From: Maridesulfovibrio hydrothermalis AM13 = DSM 14728
Lineage (GTDB): Bacteria; Desulfobacterota; Desulfovibrionia; Desulfovibrionales; Desulfovibrionaceae
Length of the DNA stretch: 64,000 bases
Direction: 5' to 3'
Assembly: GCF_000331025.1 (NCBI RefSeq)
Contig: NC_020055.1
Span: forward strand, 1,577,870 to 1,641,869
Below are positions 44,789 through 52,905 of this stretch, in pieces; the first letter of the stretch is position 1; every line of letters starts with the position of its first letter. The notes under the pieces were generated by a model. It saw only the letters and a list, made by a program, of their open reading frames with translations, did no database searches and was not told the DNA's origin. The translations under genes and the position numbers were made by a program.

Positions 44789-45532
44789 ATGCCTGAAAAA
44801 GAATTACGAATAGAATTATTGTCCACGACCCCCAATCCTCTGGAGCTGGTTTATGCCGCCTTCAGGCAGTGTTATCATGCAGGATTTGTTGCCGATATGT
44901 GGCCCAAACTTCTGAGCGGGGAGATCGAAAAGGATAAACAGGCTGCGTTTGTTTCAGCTGTGCTTGAATCCGGTCATGACAGTCCCATTGAGCATGTAAA
45001 TTTTACTTTTGCTGTTGAAGGAATCTCAAGAGCCTGTTCCCATCAGATTGTGCGTCACCGTATTGCCTCCTATTCGCAGCAGAGTCAGCGTTACGTTGCT
45101 GAAAATGATATGGATTTTATTATTCCTCCGGCAATCAAAAAAATTCCTGAAGCCCGCGCACGTTTTGAAAAATTTATGGATGAAGTGGGCAGTGCCTATA
45201 AAGATCTGCGTGAAATCCTTGTGGCTGCCGGGCGTGAAAGCAAGGCTAATGAAGATGCACGGTTTGTTTTGCCCCAGGCCGCTGAGACAAAGATTGTAAT
45301 TACCATGAACTGTCGTTCACTGATGCATTTTTTCAATCTGCGCTGCTGCCTGCGGGCGCAATGGGAAGTGCGTGCCATGGCAGACAAGATGCTTGAGATT
45401 TGCAAGGAGGAGTTGCCGGCTATTTTCAGGCATGGCGGCGCACGCTGTGAACAGCTTGGATATTGCCCTGAGGCGGACAGGTTTGCATGTGGTCGTTATC
45501 CGACTTTGAAGGAACTTACTGAAAAGAAATAA
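44789..45532 (+). CDS. thyX: FAD-dependent thymidylate synthase, 247 aa
   Basis: Makes dTMP from dUMP using methylene-tetrahydrofolate and FAD/NADPH. The ThyX signature is seen as RHRIASYSQQSQRYV near residue 87. It begins after AAGGAG. Other conserved points are ESGHDSPIEHVNFTF near 62 and NCRSLMHFFNLRCC near 172. The presence of ThyX suggests that the organism relies on it rather than ThyA. A strong terminator follows, then the long non-coding stretch in front of dnaA. Confidence 0.96.
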   Translation: MPEKELRIELLSTTPNPLELVYAAFRQCYHAGFVADMWPKLLSGEIEKDKQAAFVSAVLESGHDSPIEHVNFTFAVEGISRACSHQIVRHRIASYSQQSQRYVAENDMDFIIPPAIKKIPEARARFEKFMDEVGSAYKDLREILVAAGRESKANEDARFVLPQAAETKIVITMNCRSLMHFFNLRCCLRAQWEVRAMADKMLEICKEELPAIFRHGGARCEQLGYCPEADRFACGRYPTLKELTEKK

Positions 45533-45566
45533 ATTCCCTACATTAAATATAGCATGCATATTTTTC

Positions 45567-45603
45567 AAGGCAGTTCAAAATTATTTTGAGCTGCCTTTTT
45601 TTA
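45567..45603 (+). terminator. Rho-independent terminator after thyX
   Basis: A stem AAGGCAGTTCAAAAT / ATTTTGAGCTGCCTT (one mismatch) at 45567-45596 is followed by a T-run. Confidence 0.9.
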
Positions 45604-46336
45604 TTAATCTGGATTCGTTGTCTCAGATTAAATTATATATGTTATCATAAAGAGTTTCAGATTTAAACTTTTTTTTAATTATTCTTGAAATGAAACATTA
45701 AAAAACAGTGAGTCTAAAATTTTTCAAAATTTTTGAGCTGAGATTGTCTCTTATCGCTTAAAATCAGGAAATTTGTTTATTTTCAGCTGACGACCTGCGG
45801 GGTTGATTCCGCCTTATTGTCCAGCCTGATGCTGATCCGTAATTTCTTTTGAATAATTCGATAAATTTTGATTAACGAAAAGAGTGAAACAGCTTTAAAT
45901 TTGGAATATGTTTACTATATGTAACCAATATTGTTGAAATAATTTAGATGGAGCTGATGGTTTTCATTCTATTTTTACAGTAATCGAAAAGGTTCGAAGG
46001 TGTACTGAAAAAGTTGTTGTTATCTTCGGTTAAGCATAACCGTTTGTTTGCAAGCCTCAGCGGGTGTCAAGAAAGAATATTGTCTTTGAATACAGCGTAT
46101 TAGAGAATGTTCTAAAGTTCAAAAAGCGTCAGCCCTTTGTTTTACTGGGTTAAGCTTGATGTTCTTCAAAAGTATATTTTAATATATTTTACTGATTCTT
46201 CATGTGATAAATATAACAATCAATAAAAACAAATGCTTACATATATATTCTTGTCTTCTTATCAAAAAGTTCATAATGATTATAATGAGTGAACAAAAAA
46301 ACATCAGCGAGAGAAAAAGAGATTTTTTCTGTAAAA

Positions 46337-46345
46337 TGTAGATAA
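46337..46345 (-). promoter_or_regulatory. DnaA-box-like nonamer
   Basis: TGTAGATAA reads TTATCTACA on the minus strand, one base from the TTATCCACA consensus. An identical copy lies at 46502. Confidence 0.45.
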
Positions 46346-46358
46346 ATTGAAATTAGCC

Positions 46359-46367
46359 TGTGGAAAA
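46359..46367 (-). promoter_or_regulatory. DnaA-box-like nonamer
   Basis: TGTGGAAAA reads TTTTCCACA on the minus strand and matches the relaxed TTWTNCACA consensus. It overlaps the start of a nested inverted repeat (46355-46414). Confidence 0.5.
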
Positions 46368-46501
46368 AGTTTTCAACACATGTTTAAAAAAAGAGTGTTG
46401 ACATGTCTCAGGCTTTGAAACACGCCCTTTCCGACCTTGAAGGTCTTTAATACCTAAATGCTAAGCTTAGGGGAATTGTAATAAAAAACAAGTACTTAGG
46501 C

Positions 46502-46510
46502 TGTAGATAA
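46502..46510 (-). promoter_or_regulatory. DnaA-box-like nonamer
   Basis: TGTAGATAA, the same sequence and orientation as at 46337, lies about 80 bases upstream of the dnaA start. It could serve autoregulation. Confidence 0.45.
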
Positions 46511-46587
46511 AGCTGGTACAAACATTAGCTCGCCGTGGGGTAATTCCGAGTTGATGAGTGTCAGGTCTTTGTCTTAGTTATCCGTCC

Positions 46588-47940
46588 ATGATGAGAGACA
46601 GCTGGAATAAAATTTTACAATTTCTTGAGAAGGGACTTAACCCCGGACTCTATAAGGTTTGGATCAAACCTTTGAAGGCGGAAGTCAGCAATACCACTAT
46701 TAAGTTGTATGCACCAAATGACTTTGTCGCCGCCTGGGTGAGAGACCGCCTCATGGACAACATCAAGGAAGCCGGAGCACAGGTTCTTGGCGCCAGCCCC
46801 AAAGTTGAAATCGGGGTGAAGAAGGCGGCACAGAAACCTGCGGTCAAGGCCAGACCTGCGACTGCGAGGCCCGTACAAGCTCGTATGGGTTTGCCTATGA
46901 TGACTCCCACTGTTGTCAATACAAGAATTCCGCGTTGGCGTTTTTCATTTGATGACTTTGTAGTTGGAGAGTCTAACCAGCTTGCATGCGCAGCCTCAAG
47001 AAGTCTTTGCGATAATTCTCTGCCCGGTGATCAGCTTTTCCTAAGCTCCACCCCCGGTCTGGGTAAGACGCATCTACTTCATTCTATAGGTAAAAATCTT
47101 TGCGCTACCAGTAATAAAAAGCATGTATCAATTGCCTGCCTGACCGCAGAAGAATTTGCCAATAGAATGGTACTGGCTTTAAAGGCCGGTGAAATTTCCC
47201 GGTTTAAAGCTGAATTCAGAGAAAATGTTGATTGTCTTCTACTTGAAGATGTTCATTTTTTTCAGGGCAAGCAGAAGATGCAGGACGAAATTCTGGAAAC
47301 TTTAAAGAGCTTGCAGCTTCGCGGCTCCAAGGTCGTTATGACCAGTTCTTTTCTACCTCGCGAGCTTGAAAAGATTGATCAGCAGCTGGTATCGCGCTTT
47401 TGTTCCGGGCTTTTGGCTGTGATTGCAACACCTGATTTTCAGACCAGAAAAAGAATTGTCGAGAGCAAGGCTATCCGCCTCGGTACTCAGGTTCCTGATT
47501 CTATTTCTAATTTACTGGCCGATCGCATTACAACGGATGTAAGACAGCTTGAAAGCTGCCTGCAGAACCTTGTTCTCAAGGCGAGGCTCCTTAACCGGAA
47601 TGTGTCGCAGGATCTAGCCTGGCAGGTGCTTGAAAATTATTCATTAGCCAAGTCTGCCCCCAGTTACGATTCTATTGTCGAACATATCTGCCGTGCTTAT
47701 GAACTTTCTCCTGAGCAGCTTCGTTCTAAAAGCCGAAAACGGCAGATCGTTTTGGCCAGAAACACCGCATTCTTTCTCGCCCGCAAACACACTGAGCTTT
47801 CGCTGAAAGACATCGGAACCAAGCTGGGCCGCAGACATTCTACAGTAATCAAAGGTATCACTAATATAGAGCGCGAAATATCCCTGCAAACTCCTCTTGG
47901 CAGGCAGTTGCAGGACACAATTGACCGTTTGACTCCTTAG
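46588..47940 (+). CDS. dnaA: DnaA replication initiator, divergent, 450 aa
   Basis: All four DnaA domains are present: domain I (residues 1-78, SWNKILQFLEKGLNPGLY), a linker (79-115), an AAA+ domain (116-330) and DNA-binding domain IV (360-450). Walker A reads STPGLGKT (154-161), with Ser replacing the usual first Gly; Walker B is LLLEDVHFF where most DnaA have a DD or ID pair; the Arg finger is in LVSRF (about 270). The domain IV signature is GRRHSTVIKG in place of the common GGRDHTTV. No ribosome-binding site is clear; 46558 (GTG) and 46591 are alternative starts. Divergence and the missing dnaN neighbour leave open whether this is the main initiator or a second DnaA. Confidence 0.85.
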   Translation: MMRDSWNKILQFLEKGLNPGLYKVWIKPLKAEVSNTTIKLYAPNDFVAAWVRDRLMDNIKEAGAQVLGASPKVEIGVKKAAQKPAVKARPATARPVQARMGLPMMTPTVVNTRIPRWRFSFDDFVVGESNQLACAASRSLCDNSLPGDQLFLSSTPGLGKTHLLHSIGKNLCATSNKKHVSIACLTAEEFANRMVLALKAGEISRFKAEFRENVDCLLLEDVHFFQGKQKMQDEILETLKSLQLRGSKVVMTSSFLPRELEKIDQQLVSRFCSGLLAVIATPDFQTRKRIVESKAIRLGTQVPDSISNLLADRITTDVRQLESCLQNLVLKARLLNRNVSQDLAWQVLENYSLAKSAPSYDSIVEHICRAYELSPEQLRSKSRKRQIVLARNTAFFLARKHTELSLKDIGTKLGRRHSTVIKGITNIEREISLQTPLGRQLQDTIDRLTP

Positions 47941-48007
47941 CCGGACTACTCAATTCCCGGCTGAAAAGTTGTACGGTGATTTTTTTGTACAATTTTATTG
48001 GCCCGTT

Positions 48008-48046
48008 AAGGCTCCTGTTTTTTGAACTGGAGCCTTGCGTATTTTG
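48008..48046 (+). terminator. Probable terminator after dnaA
   Basis: An eight-base stem AAGGCTCC / GGAGCCTT (48008-48036) is followed by GCGTATTTTG. The T-run is short, so strength is uncertain. It lies about 70 bases past the dnaA stop. The rest of the stretch to 48236 shows nothing clear. Confidence 0.5.
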
Positions 48047-48236
48047 TAGAGTGAATCTTTTGCAGGTATAAATATAATTTATTTTGCATGTTGTGAGTGT
48101 TTAAGGTTTTCGTTCCAGCGCAGGTTATCTGTCCTGTTCATATTTTCGGGGCGTGGATATTCATTGCAAGCTGCTTTGAAATATCGTATTACCAGCCCCC
48201 TTGTTTTTAAACGGGACAAAATCTCAGGGGTAGGAA

Positions 48237-48935
48237 ATGAATTTCAATGTATGGCAGTCTATAAAGAAAAAACTCAAAGTACGTATCAATCCGGTCTTGG
48301 TACGCGTCTGGGTAGATCCGCTGTCTGCCAGATATAAAGACGGAGTGGTGCAGCTTACCGCGCCTAATGAATTTGTGCTTAAATGGGTTCGCGAACATCT
48401 GCTTGACCGTATTAAGGATGCGGCGCAGGAAGTTCTCGCAACCAAGGTGGGCATCAGTATTGATCTGGATAAAAAGAGCGGGGGAGATTCGCCTCGCAAA
48501 TTTATTTCAGATGTTACCGCCTACTATGCTGCAGAAGAAATTCTTGCCAGTATCAACAGGTTGACTGCCATTGTGCGTGAAGCGTCTCCTGTACTCTTTG
48601 AAAAAAAAGAGAATGCTATCTCCGAAGAAACAGCACTTGTGTCAGGCCTTGAAACTCAGACTTTTGATTCCATTCTTGATGCGGTCCTTGAAGCCTTTGC
48701 GGTTTCTTTTCGTGAAATTATGATGCAGGAATTGGAGCATGCTTTATTGGCCCGGCGCGCTCTTTATTATTTATGCCTTCGATACGGCATACCTGCAGAG
48801 GAAGTAGCACTTAATATGGATTGCACTGTCTCAGAGGTGCGTAAAGGTGCATCCGTGCTTGAAGATGAAATATCTGAAGCCATCGACAACGGTGAGGATC
48901 TTGATGAATTGTTGTTGCGGGTTTTTAAAAAGTAG
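48237..48935 (+). CDS. DnaA-like protein without AAA+ domain, 232 aa
   Basis: Residues 1-78 align closely with domain I of the DnaA encoded just upstream: both contain an APN(D/E)FV..WVR(D/E).L.D.IK.A.Q.VL pattern. After a linker, residues about 143-217 align with DnaA domain IV (FDSIL..LEAFAVS versus YDSIV..CRAYELS, then LLARRALYYLCLRYGI versus VLARNTAFFLARKHTE), but the DNA-contact residues are replaced (RKRQ by ELEH; GRRHST by MDCTVS). The whole ATPase domain is absent. It cannot act as an initiator and probably does not bind DnaA boxes; a regulator that pairs with DnaA or its partners through domain I is a reasonable inference. The ATG follows a G-rich site. Confidence 0.8.
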   Translation: MNFNVWQSIKKKLKVRINPVLVRVWVDPLSARYKDGVVQLTAPNEFVLKWVREHLLDRIKDAAQEVLATKVGISIDLDKKSGGDSPRKFISDVTAYYAAEEILASINRLTAIVREASPVLFEKKENAISEETALVSGLETQTFDSILDAVLEAFAVSFREIMMQELEHALLARRALYYLCLRYGIPAEEVALNMDCTVSEVRKGASVLEDEISEAIDNGEDLDELLLRVFKK

Positions 48936-49063
48936 ATTTTTATTTGCGCGCCCCGTTCAGGGAATCATAATTTTTGCGAAAGGGTTTATGATTCACAGAA
49001 TTTTCTTTGTCTGTTTAAGTTCTTGTTTAGATTGAACAGCCTGTCTTTTCAAAAGATTGAAAT

Positions 49064-49102
49064 AGAGACTTTGACTGATTCCAGTTAAAGTCTCTTTTTT
49101 TT
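49064..49102 (+). terminator. Rho-independent terminator
   Basis: A fourteen-base stem AGAGACTTTGACTG / CAGTTAAAGTCTCT (49064-49095) with a four-base loop runs into T. It closes the DnaA-like gene and may also act in reverse for the convergent phoH gene. Confidence 0.85.
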
Positions 49103-49191
49103 GGGGTGGATCAGAGCTTTCTATGAGTCCTGACGTGCTAAACTGTTTTCTGGTCACCGGGCGGGGGGCTAGAGTGAATAGCCGGATATTT

Positions 49192-50379
49192 TTAAAGACC
49201 TGTTTTGATAACCATGTCAGTTATGGGACCACGGGACCGTTCTCCTTTTAGCACTATATGTGCATATTCTTTGTTGTTCTTGAGTTTTTTTACTACCCAG
49301 TTCAGCCCGTTGTTGCTTTCGTTCAGGTACGGATTATCAACTTGCCGTGTATCTCCGAGGCTGATGCATTTTACGCCTTCCCCCATACGAGTGAGCAATG
49401 AGCGCACTTCTGATCTGGACATATTCTGCATTTCATCAATTATTACCACGCAATTTTCGAGGTTCATGCCTCTGATATAGGCGATGGGCAGTATCTCGAA
49501 CTTTTTCTGATTAAACCGGAATTTATTTGAATCTGTGTCGATAAAGATGCGGTTGGCAGGTCTTTGTTCATGAAGTTTTACGGCAAGGTCGCGGATGTAG
49601 CGTACGTATGGCTGCATCTTTTCTTCTACAGTTCCGGGCAGAAATCCCATTTTTGCTCCTATCTCCCAGAGCGGTTTGACAAGGTACACTTTTTCGTAGG
49701 GATTATCTTTTTTTTCAAGGGCAAGATAGAAAGCAGAGGCCAGAGCAAGAAAAGTTTTGCCGTAACCAGCTTCTGACTGGACTGATACGAGATTAATGTC
49801 ATCGTTAAGCATCAGCTCAAGTGCAAGATTTTGATATATGTTTCGGGGTTTAACTCCCCAGACTTCGTGGGTGTAGGTAATTGTTTTACTGCTTTTGCAG
49901 CCATGAAAAACAGGTATTCCATTTTCCCAGCGGAAACTGTTTGTGACCGGATTTTGGCCTTCTTCAACGAAGCCTGTGAATCTCTGGGAGTCGGATCGGA
50001 AAGGGTATGATTCTTTGTAGCCTTCGCATTTGAGGTTGTAAATTCCTGCTTTGATCTGGAGAATGCGGTCATTAGTGACCAGGATAGGAGATTCTACGCT
50101 GCTGTTTAAGGTTTCTTTTAAAATGCGGTCATCTGGGTTGAGTGTGGCATGTTTTTCGGAGAATTCAGGTGAGAAAATACTCAGCGCAGTGTCTTTCAGG
50201 ATAGAATGGACAGCTTGTGATACAATATGCCCGATGCGCGGATCACGTTTTAATTTATCCAGTTCAGTTAAAACTGTGTATGGAATATGGACATTGTTAT
50301 CCTGTCCGTTTCTGAGTGTTTTGATGCATTTGGGATTTTCAATGAGAACGTTGGTGTCCAAAACAAAGTTCTTCTGCAT
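49192..50379 (-). CDS. PIN-PhoH fusion ATPase, 395 aa
   Basis: An N-terminal PIN nuclease-like domain (residues 1-125, FVLDTNVLIENP with the first acidic site and DDRILKE further on) is fused to a PhoH ATPase domain (about 170-390). Walker A is SEAGYGKTF near residue 205 and Walker B is CVVIIDEMQNM near 313; QVDNPYLNESN is a family motif. This is the PhoH2-type arrangement, proteins thought to be RNA helicase/RNase modules. GAGGAAC precedes the ATG at 50379. It is a single cytoplasmic gene with no toxin-antitoxin partner visible. Confidence 0.9.
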   Translation of the reverse strand: MQKNFVLDTNVLIENPKCIKTLRNGQDNNVHIPYTVLTELDKLKRDPRIGHIVSQAVHSILKDTALSIFSPEFSEKHATLNPDDRILKETLNSSVESPILVTNDRILQIKAGIYNLKCEGYKESYPFRSDSQRFTGFVEEGQNPVTNSFRWENGIPVFHGCKSSKTITYTHEVWGVKPRNIYQNLALELMLNDDINLVSVQSEAGYGKTFLALASAFYLALEKKDNPYEKVYLVKPLWEIGAKMGFLPGTVEEKMQPYVRYIRDLAVKLHEQRPANRIFIDTDSNKFRFNQKKFEILPIAYIRGMNLENCVVIIDEMQNMSRSEVRSLLTRMGEGVKCISLGDTRQVDNPYLNESNNGLNWVVKKLKNNKEYAHIVLKGERSRGPITDMVIKTGL

Positions 50380-50740
50380 AGTTCCTCAGCTTTTTTGCGG
50401 TTAATGCGAAAAAAGAAAGGCGACCTGAATTTCCAGATAGCCTTGGCTAGGAAATTGATGTTAAAAATTTTTACGTAGGCTTTGTCGCAGGAGATTCCTG
50501 CAAGTATCGTTTTCATGAAACAAATTCTACACGCTCTGCTTATTTCGTAAGTCGCGAAACGGTCTCTGTCATGTTACTGTCTGGTGAAACTGCGCTGAAA
50601 TTTTGAAAAAGGGTGAGTCTTAAACCGCCGGCAAACAGTGCTGCCGGCTTGATGCAGCTGTTTATCAAAGTAAGTGATCAGGTCTGATTGCAAGTATTAA
50701 AAAAGTCTGATGATGAACGGAAGATTTTAGACGGTTGAAG
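50380..50740. other. Intergenic region between phoH and moeA
   Basis: About 360 bases without a gene, between the phoH start and the moeA stop on the same strand. The only structure noted is GCCGGC at 50627-50632 repeated at 50643-50648, which pairs as a short hairpin and could terminate moeA on the minus strand; a T-run is not adjacent. The promoter of phoH should lie in the left half, but no clear hexamers were seen. Confidence 0.35.
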
Positions 50741-51994
50741 CTATGAACATTTGATAACCTGCACAATATTTCCGTTTTCCAGTTCCCCGCAGTCCGGCGG
50801 GAGTACTATTATGCCGTTGCTGATGCTCATTATTTTGCGAGGTGAGAGTTTGCGGAAATTTAGAGGATCGGCGTAGATCTGACCATTCTCCTCGGTAATG
50901 AGGCAGGGGCGCAGCTTTTCGCGTCCCTTGGTTCCTTTTACTTTATCCTTTAAAAGGGCCGGTGAATTTGGGGAAATATCTGCAAGGCCCAGCAAAATAT
51001 TAATGACTGGTTTTATGACCGTGTGAAAGGCAAGGTTCACTGCATTGGGCGGTCCGGGCAGGCCGATGACTATACTGCTCTCTAATCTGCAGGCAAAAAT
51101 TGATTTGGCCGGATGCATGGCAAGCCCTTTGAAAAGAGGAGAGCCGCCAGCTTTTGTGACGGAATTGTATACAAAATCTCTGTTACCCGGGCCAGTGCCG
51201 CCGGTGGTGATGATTATGTCACAATGTGAGTTGTTTGTAATTTCTGCTGAAATCGCTTCAGGTGAATTTTCGCAAGGGGAAACGGTTACGCTTTTAACCC
51301 CGTAATTTTTGCAAAGGGATTTTAACAGAATAAGGTTGTCAGCCGGTATCAGGCCGCATTCGTTTTTTTGGGACGGGTCACAAAGTTCATTTCCCACTGC
51401 AAGAACGGCAATAGAGGGACGCTTTCGAACCGGGATGCTGCGAATTCCGGCATAGGCCAGCAGTGCTGCCTGACATGGAGAAATTTTTGTGTTTGCGGTA
51501 ACTATGGTTTCTCCTTTTTGGATATCAGATCCGGCTTTGCGGATGAAAATTCCTTTTTTTACCGGAAACGAAATTTCTATGAAGTCCTGATTCGTGGTGA
51601 TATCTTCAAACGGGATAACAGCGTCAGCACCATGCGGGACTATTCCTCCGGTAAGCAACCGGACGGCGCAATTTGCTTTGGCTGTATGTGGCGCAGAAGC
51701 TGAAGGGCGTATCTCACCTGAAAAGCGCAGCCTCGCCGGTCTGTCTGCTGAGGCTGAAAGGGTATCAATGCTGGCAAGAGCAAATCCGTCCATTGCAGAT
51801 CGGTCATGCTCCGGCAGGTCAATTTCTGAGCAGATTGTTTCAGCGGCGATGTGTCCTGAACAGTCGGTTACTGAAATTTGTTTTGATCGTAACGGGGAAA
51901 AGGTTTCTTTCAGGAGCTTCAGAGCTTTTTGACGAAGCATTACGTGCGTTGTTTCGAATTTGTTTTGATCATCTGACACGGTCTGCTCTCTCAC
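50741..51994 (-). CDS. moeA: Molybdopterin molybdenumtransferase MoeA, 417 aa
   Basis: Inserts molybdate (or tungstate) into adenylated molybdopterin in the cytoplasm. MoeA domains are visible: an N-terminal SEIDLPEHDRSAMDGFAL (residues about 57-75), then the MoaB-like domain with DIIITTGGTGPGNRDFV near 258 and MHPAKSIF near 292, and a C-terminal beta domain. The start is uncertain between GTG at 51994 and GTG at 51979; the second has a better GAGAGAG site. Either overlaps the mobA stop, so the two genes are coupled. Molybdo/tungsto-enzymes such as formate dehydrogenases would use the product. Confidence 0.92.
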   Translation of the reverse strand: MREQTVSDDQNKFETTHVMLRQKALKLLKETFSPLRSKQISVTDCSGHIAAETICSEIDLPEHDRSAMDGFALASIDTLSASADRPARLRFSGEIRPSASAPHTAKANCAVRLLTGGIVPHGADAVIPFEDITTNQDFIEISFPVKKGIFIRKAGSDIQKGETIVTANTKISPCQAALLAYAGIRSIPVRKRPSIAVLAVGNELCDPSQKNECGLIPADNLILLKSLCKNYGVKSVTVSPCENSPEAISAEITNNSHCDIIITTGGTGPGNRDFVYNSVTKAGGSPLFKGLAMHPAKSIFACRLESSIVIGLPGPPNAVNLAFHTVIKPVINILLGLADISPNSPALLKDKVKGTKGREKLRPCLITEENGQIYADPLNFRKLSPRKIMSISNGIIVLPPDCGELENGNIVQVIKCS

Positions 51995-52598
51995 ACGCTT
52001 TGTTCAGTTCTTCCGGCGTGTTGACGTTTATGAATGTTTCCAGATTTTTATCTTTTTGCTTAAGCAGGGAAGTGTCCACCGTGCTTACTTTAACTTGCGG
52101 GAAAAATCTGATGATTTGGAAAATTTTGTTTTTCAGGTTTTCTTCGATAAGTGGCAGACATCTTTTGGAATAAACAGCGCAGAGCGGTTCATACATCCCG
52201 TTGGGATGAATAGGGATGAGTACATCATCCTCCGGTGAAAGCATGGAAATAAAGTCTTCGATCAGATTTTTGTTCAGAAAAGGTGAGTCGCAGGCAGTAA
52301 TAAAAACATGATCAGTAGTAGCGTGGTAGAGAGCTGCATGTATTCCGGTGAGGGAGCTGCGCTCGTCGAATACATCTCCGGCCAGACGCACGTTCAGATC
52401 CTGATGGTTCTCAGGGGTTCTGGTTATTACGAAAATTTCAGTAAAAAGTCCTGAAAGTCTGCTGATGATTCGTTTGATCAGTTTTTCACCGGAGATTTCG
52501 AGACAAGATTTATCTTTTTTTCCCATACGGCGGCCTTCGCCGCCGGCAAGTATGGCTGCGCTCAGTGTTGCTGATATGTGGTCTTGTTTGGTGGGCAT
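51969..52598 (-). CDS. mobA: Molybdenum cofactor guanylyltransferase MobA, 209 aa
   Basis: Attaches GMP from GTP to Mo-molybdopterin, giving the bis-MGD-type cofactor used by DMSO-reductase family enzymes. The nucleotide-binding motif AAILAGGEGRRMGKKDKSCL lies at about residues 14-33; VFITACDSPFLN near 95 holds the metal Asp. The length is normal for stand-alone MobA. It is the first gene of the mobA-moeA pair on the minus strand. The start at 52598 is preceded by AT-rich DNA with a weak ribosome-binding site. No molybdenum cofactor riboswitch was recognised upstream. Confidence 0.9.
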   Translation of the reverse strand: MPTKQDHISATLSAAILAGGEGRRMGKKDKSCLEISGEKLIKRIISRLSGLFTEIFVITRTPENHQDLNVRLAGDVFDERSSLTGIHAALYHATTDHVFITACDSPFLNKNLIEDFISMLSPEDDVLIPIHPNGMYEPLCAVYSKRCLPLIEENLKNKIFQIIRFFPQVKVSTVDTSLLKQKDKNLETFINVNTPEELNKACERADRVR

Positions 52599-52837
52599 AT
52601 TTACTTAAAAGTTTAAGGATATTTATATGTACCAGCCTCTTAGTTGATGGATGCCTTTTTAACTGCCATAAAAGTTTCAGTAAAGCCATGATGTTTTATT
52701 TGGTTTTTATGACATAATATATCCGGTGATGTAAAAGGTGAACAGCAACAGCCGAAGCATAGTTTCGCTGTTTTAACTGGGGTTAGCTGGAATGTGATTA
52801 CTGTGCGATAATAATATTTCGTTAACTGAGATTGTTT

Positions 52838-52882
52838 AAACGAAAAGGCCGAGACATGAAATATGTATCGGCCTTTCCGTTT
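52838..52882 (-). terminator. Terminator of the degenerate HD-GYP gene
   Basis: An imperfect stem, AAACGGAAAGGCCGA paired with TCGGCCTTTTCGTTT on the minus strand (52838-52882), ends in a T-rich arm. It follows the stop at 52906 by about 25 bases. Confidence 0.75.
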
Positions 52883-52905
52883 AATAATGAACTTAGACAG
52901 TATGT

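Larger units (their letters stand above)
45604..46557. other. AT-rich non-coding region, candidate replication origin or dnaA control region
   Basis: About 950 bases between the thyX terminator and dnaA contain no plausible gene. The stretch 46185-46300 is especially AT-rich and could be a duplex-unwinding element. DnaA-box-like nonamers occur at 46337, 46359 and 46502. Palindromes include CGGTTAAGCATAACCG (46027-46042), CTAAGCTTAG (46461-46470) and GACCTTGAAGGTC (46433-46445). Nested inverted repeats lie at 46355-46414. The position directly upstream of dnaA fits oriC, but dnaN, recF and gyrB do not follow, so it may only be a control region of a second dnaA. Confidence 0.45.

Noticed and set aside
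52599..52837. Possible molybdenum cofactor riboswitch upstream of mobA
   Set aside because: Only a short imperfect hairpin (about 52748-52772) was seen; conserved riboswitch elements were not found.
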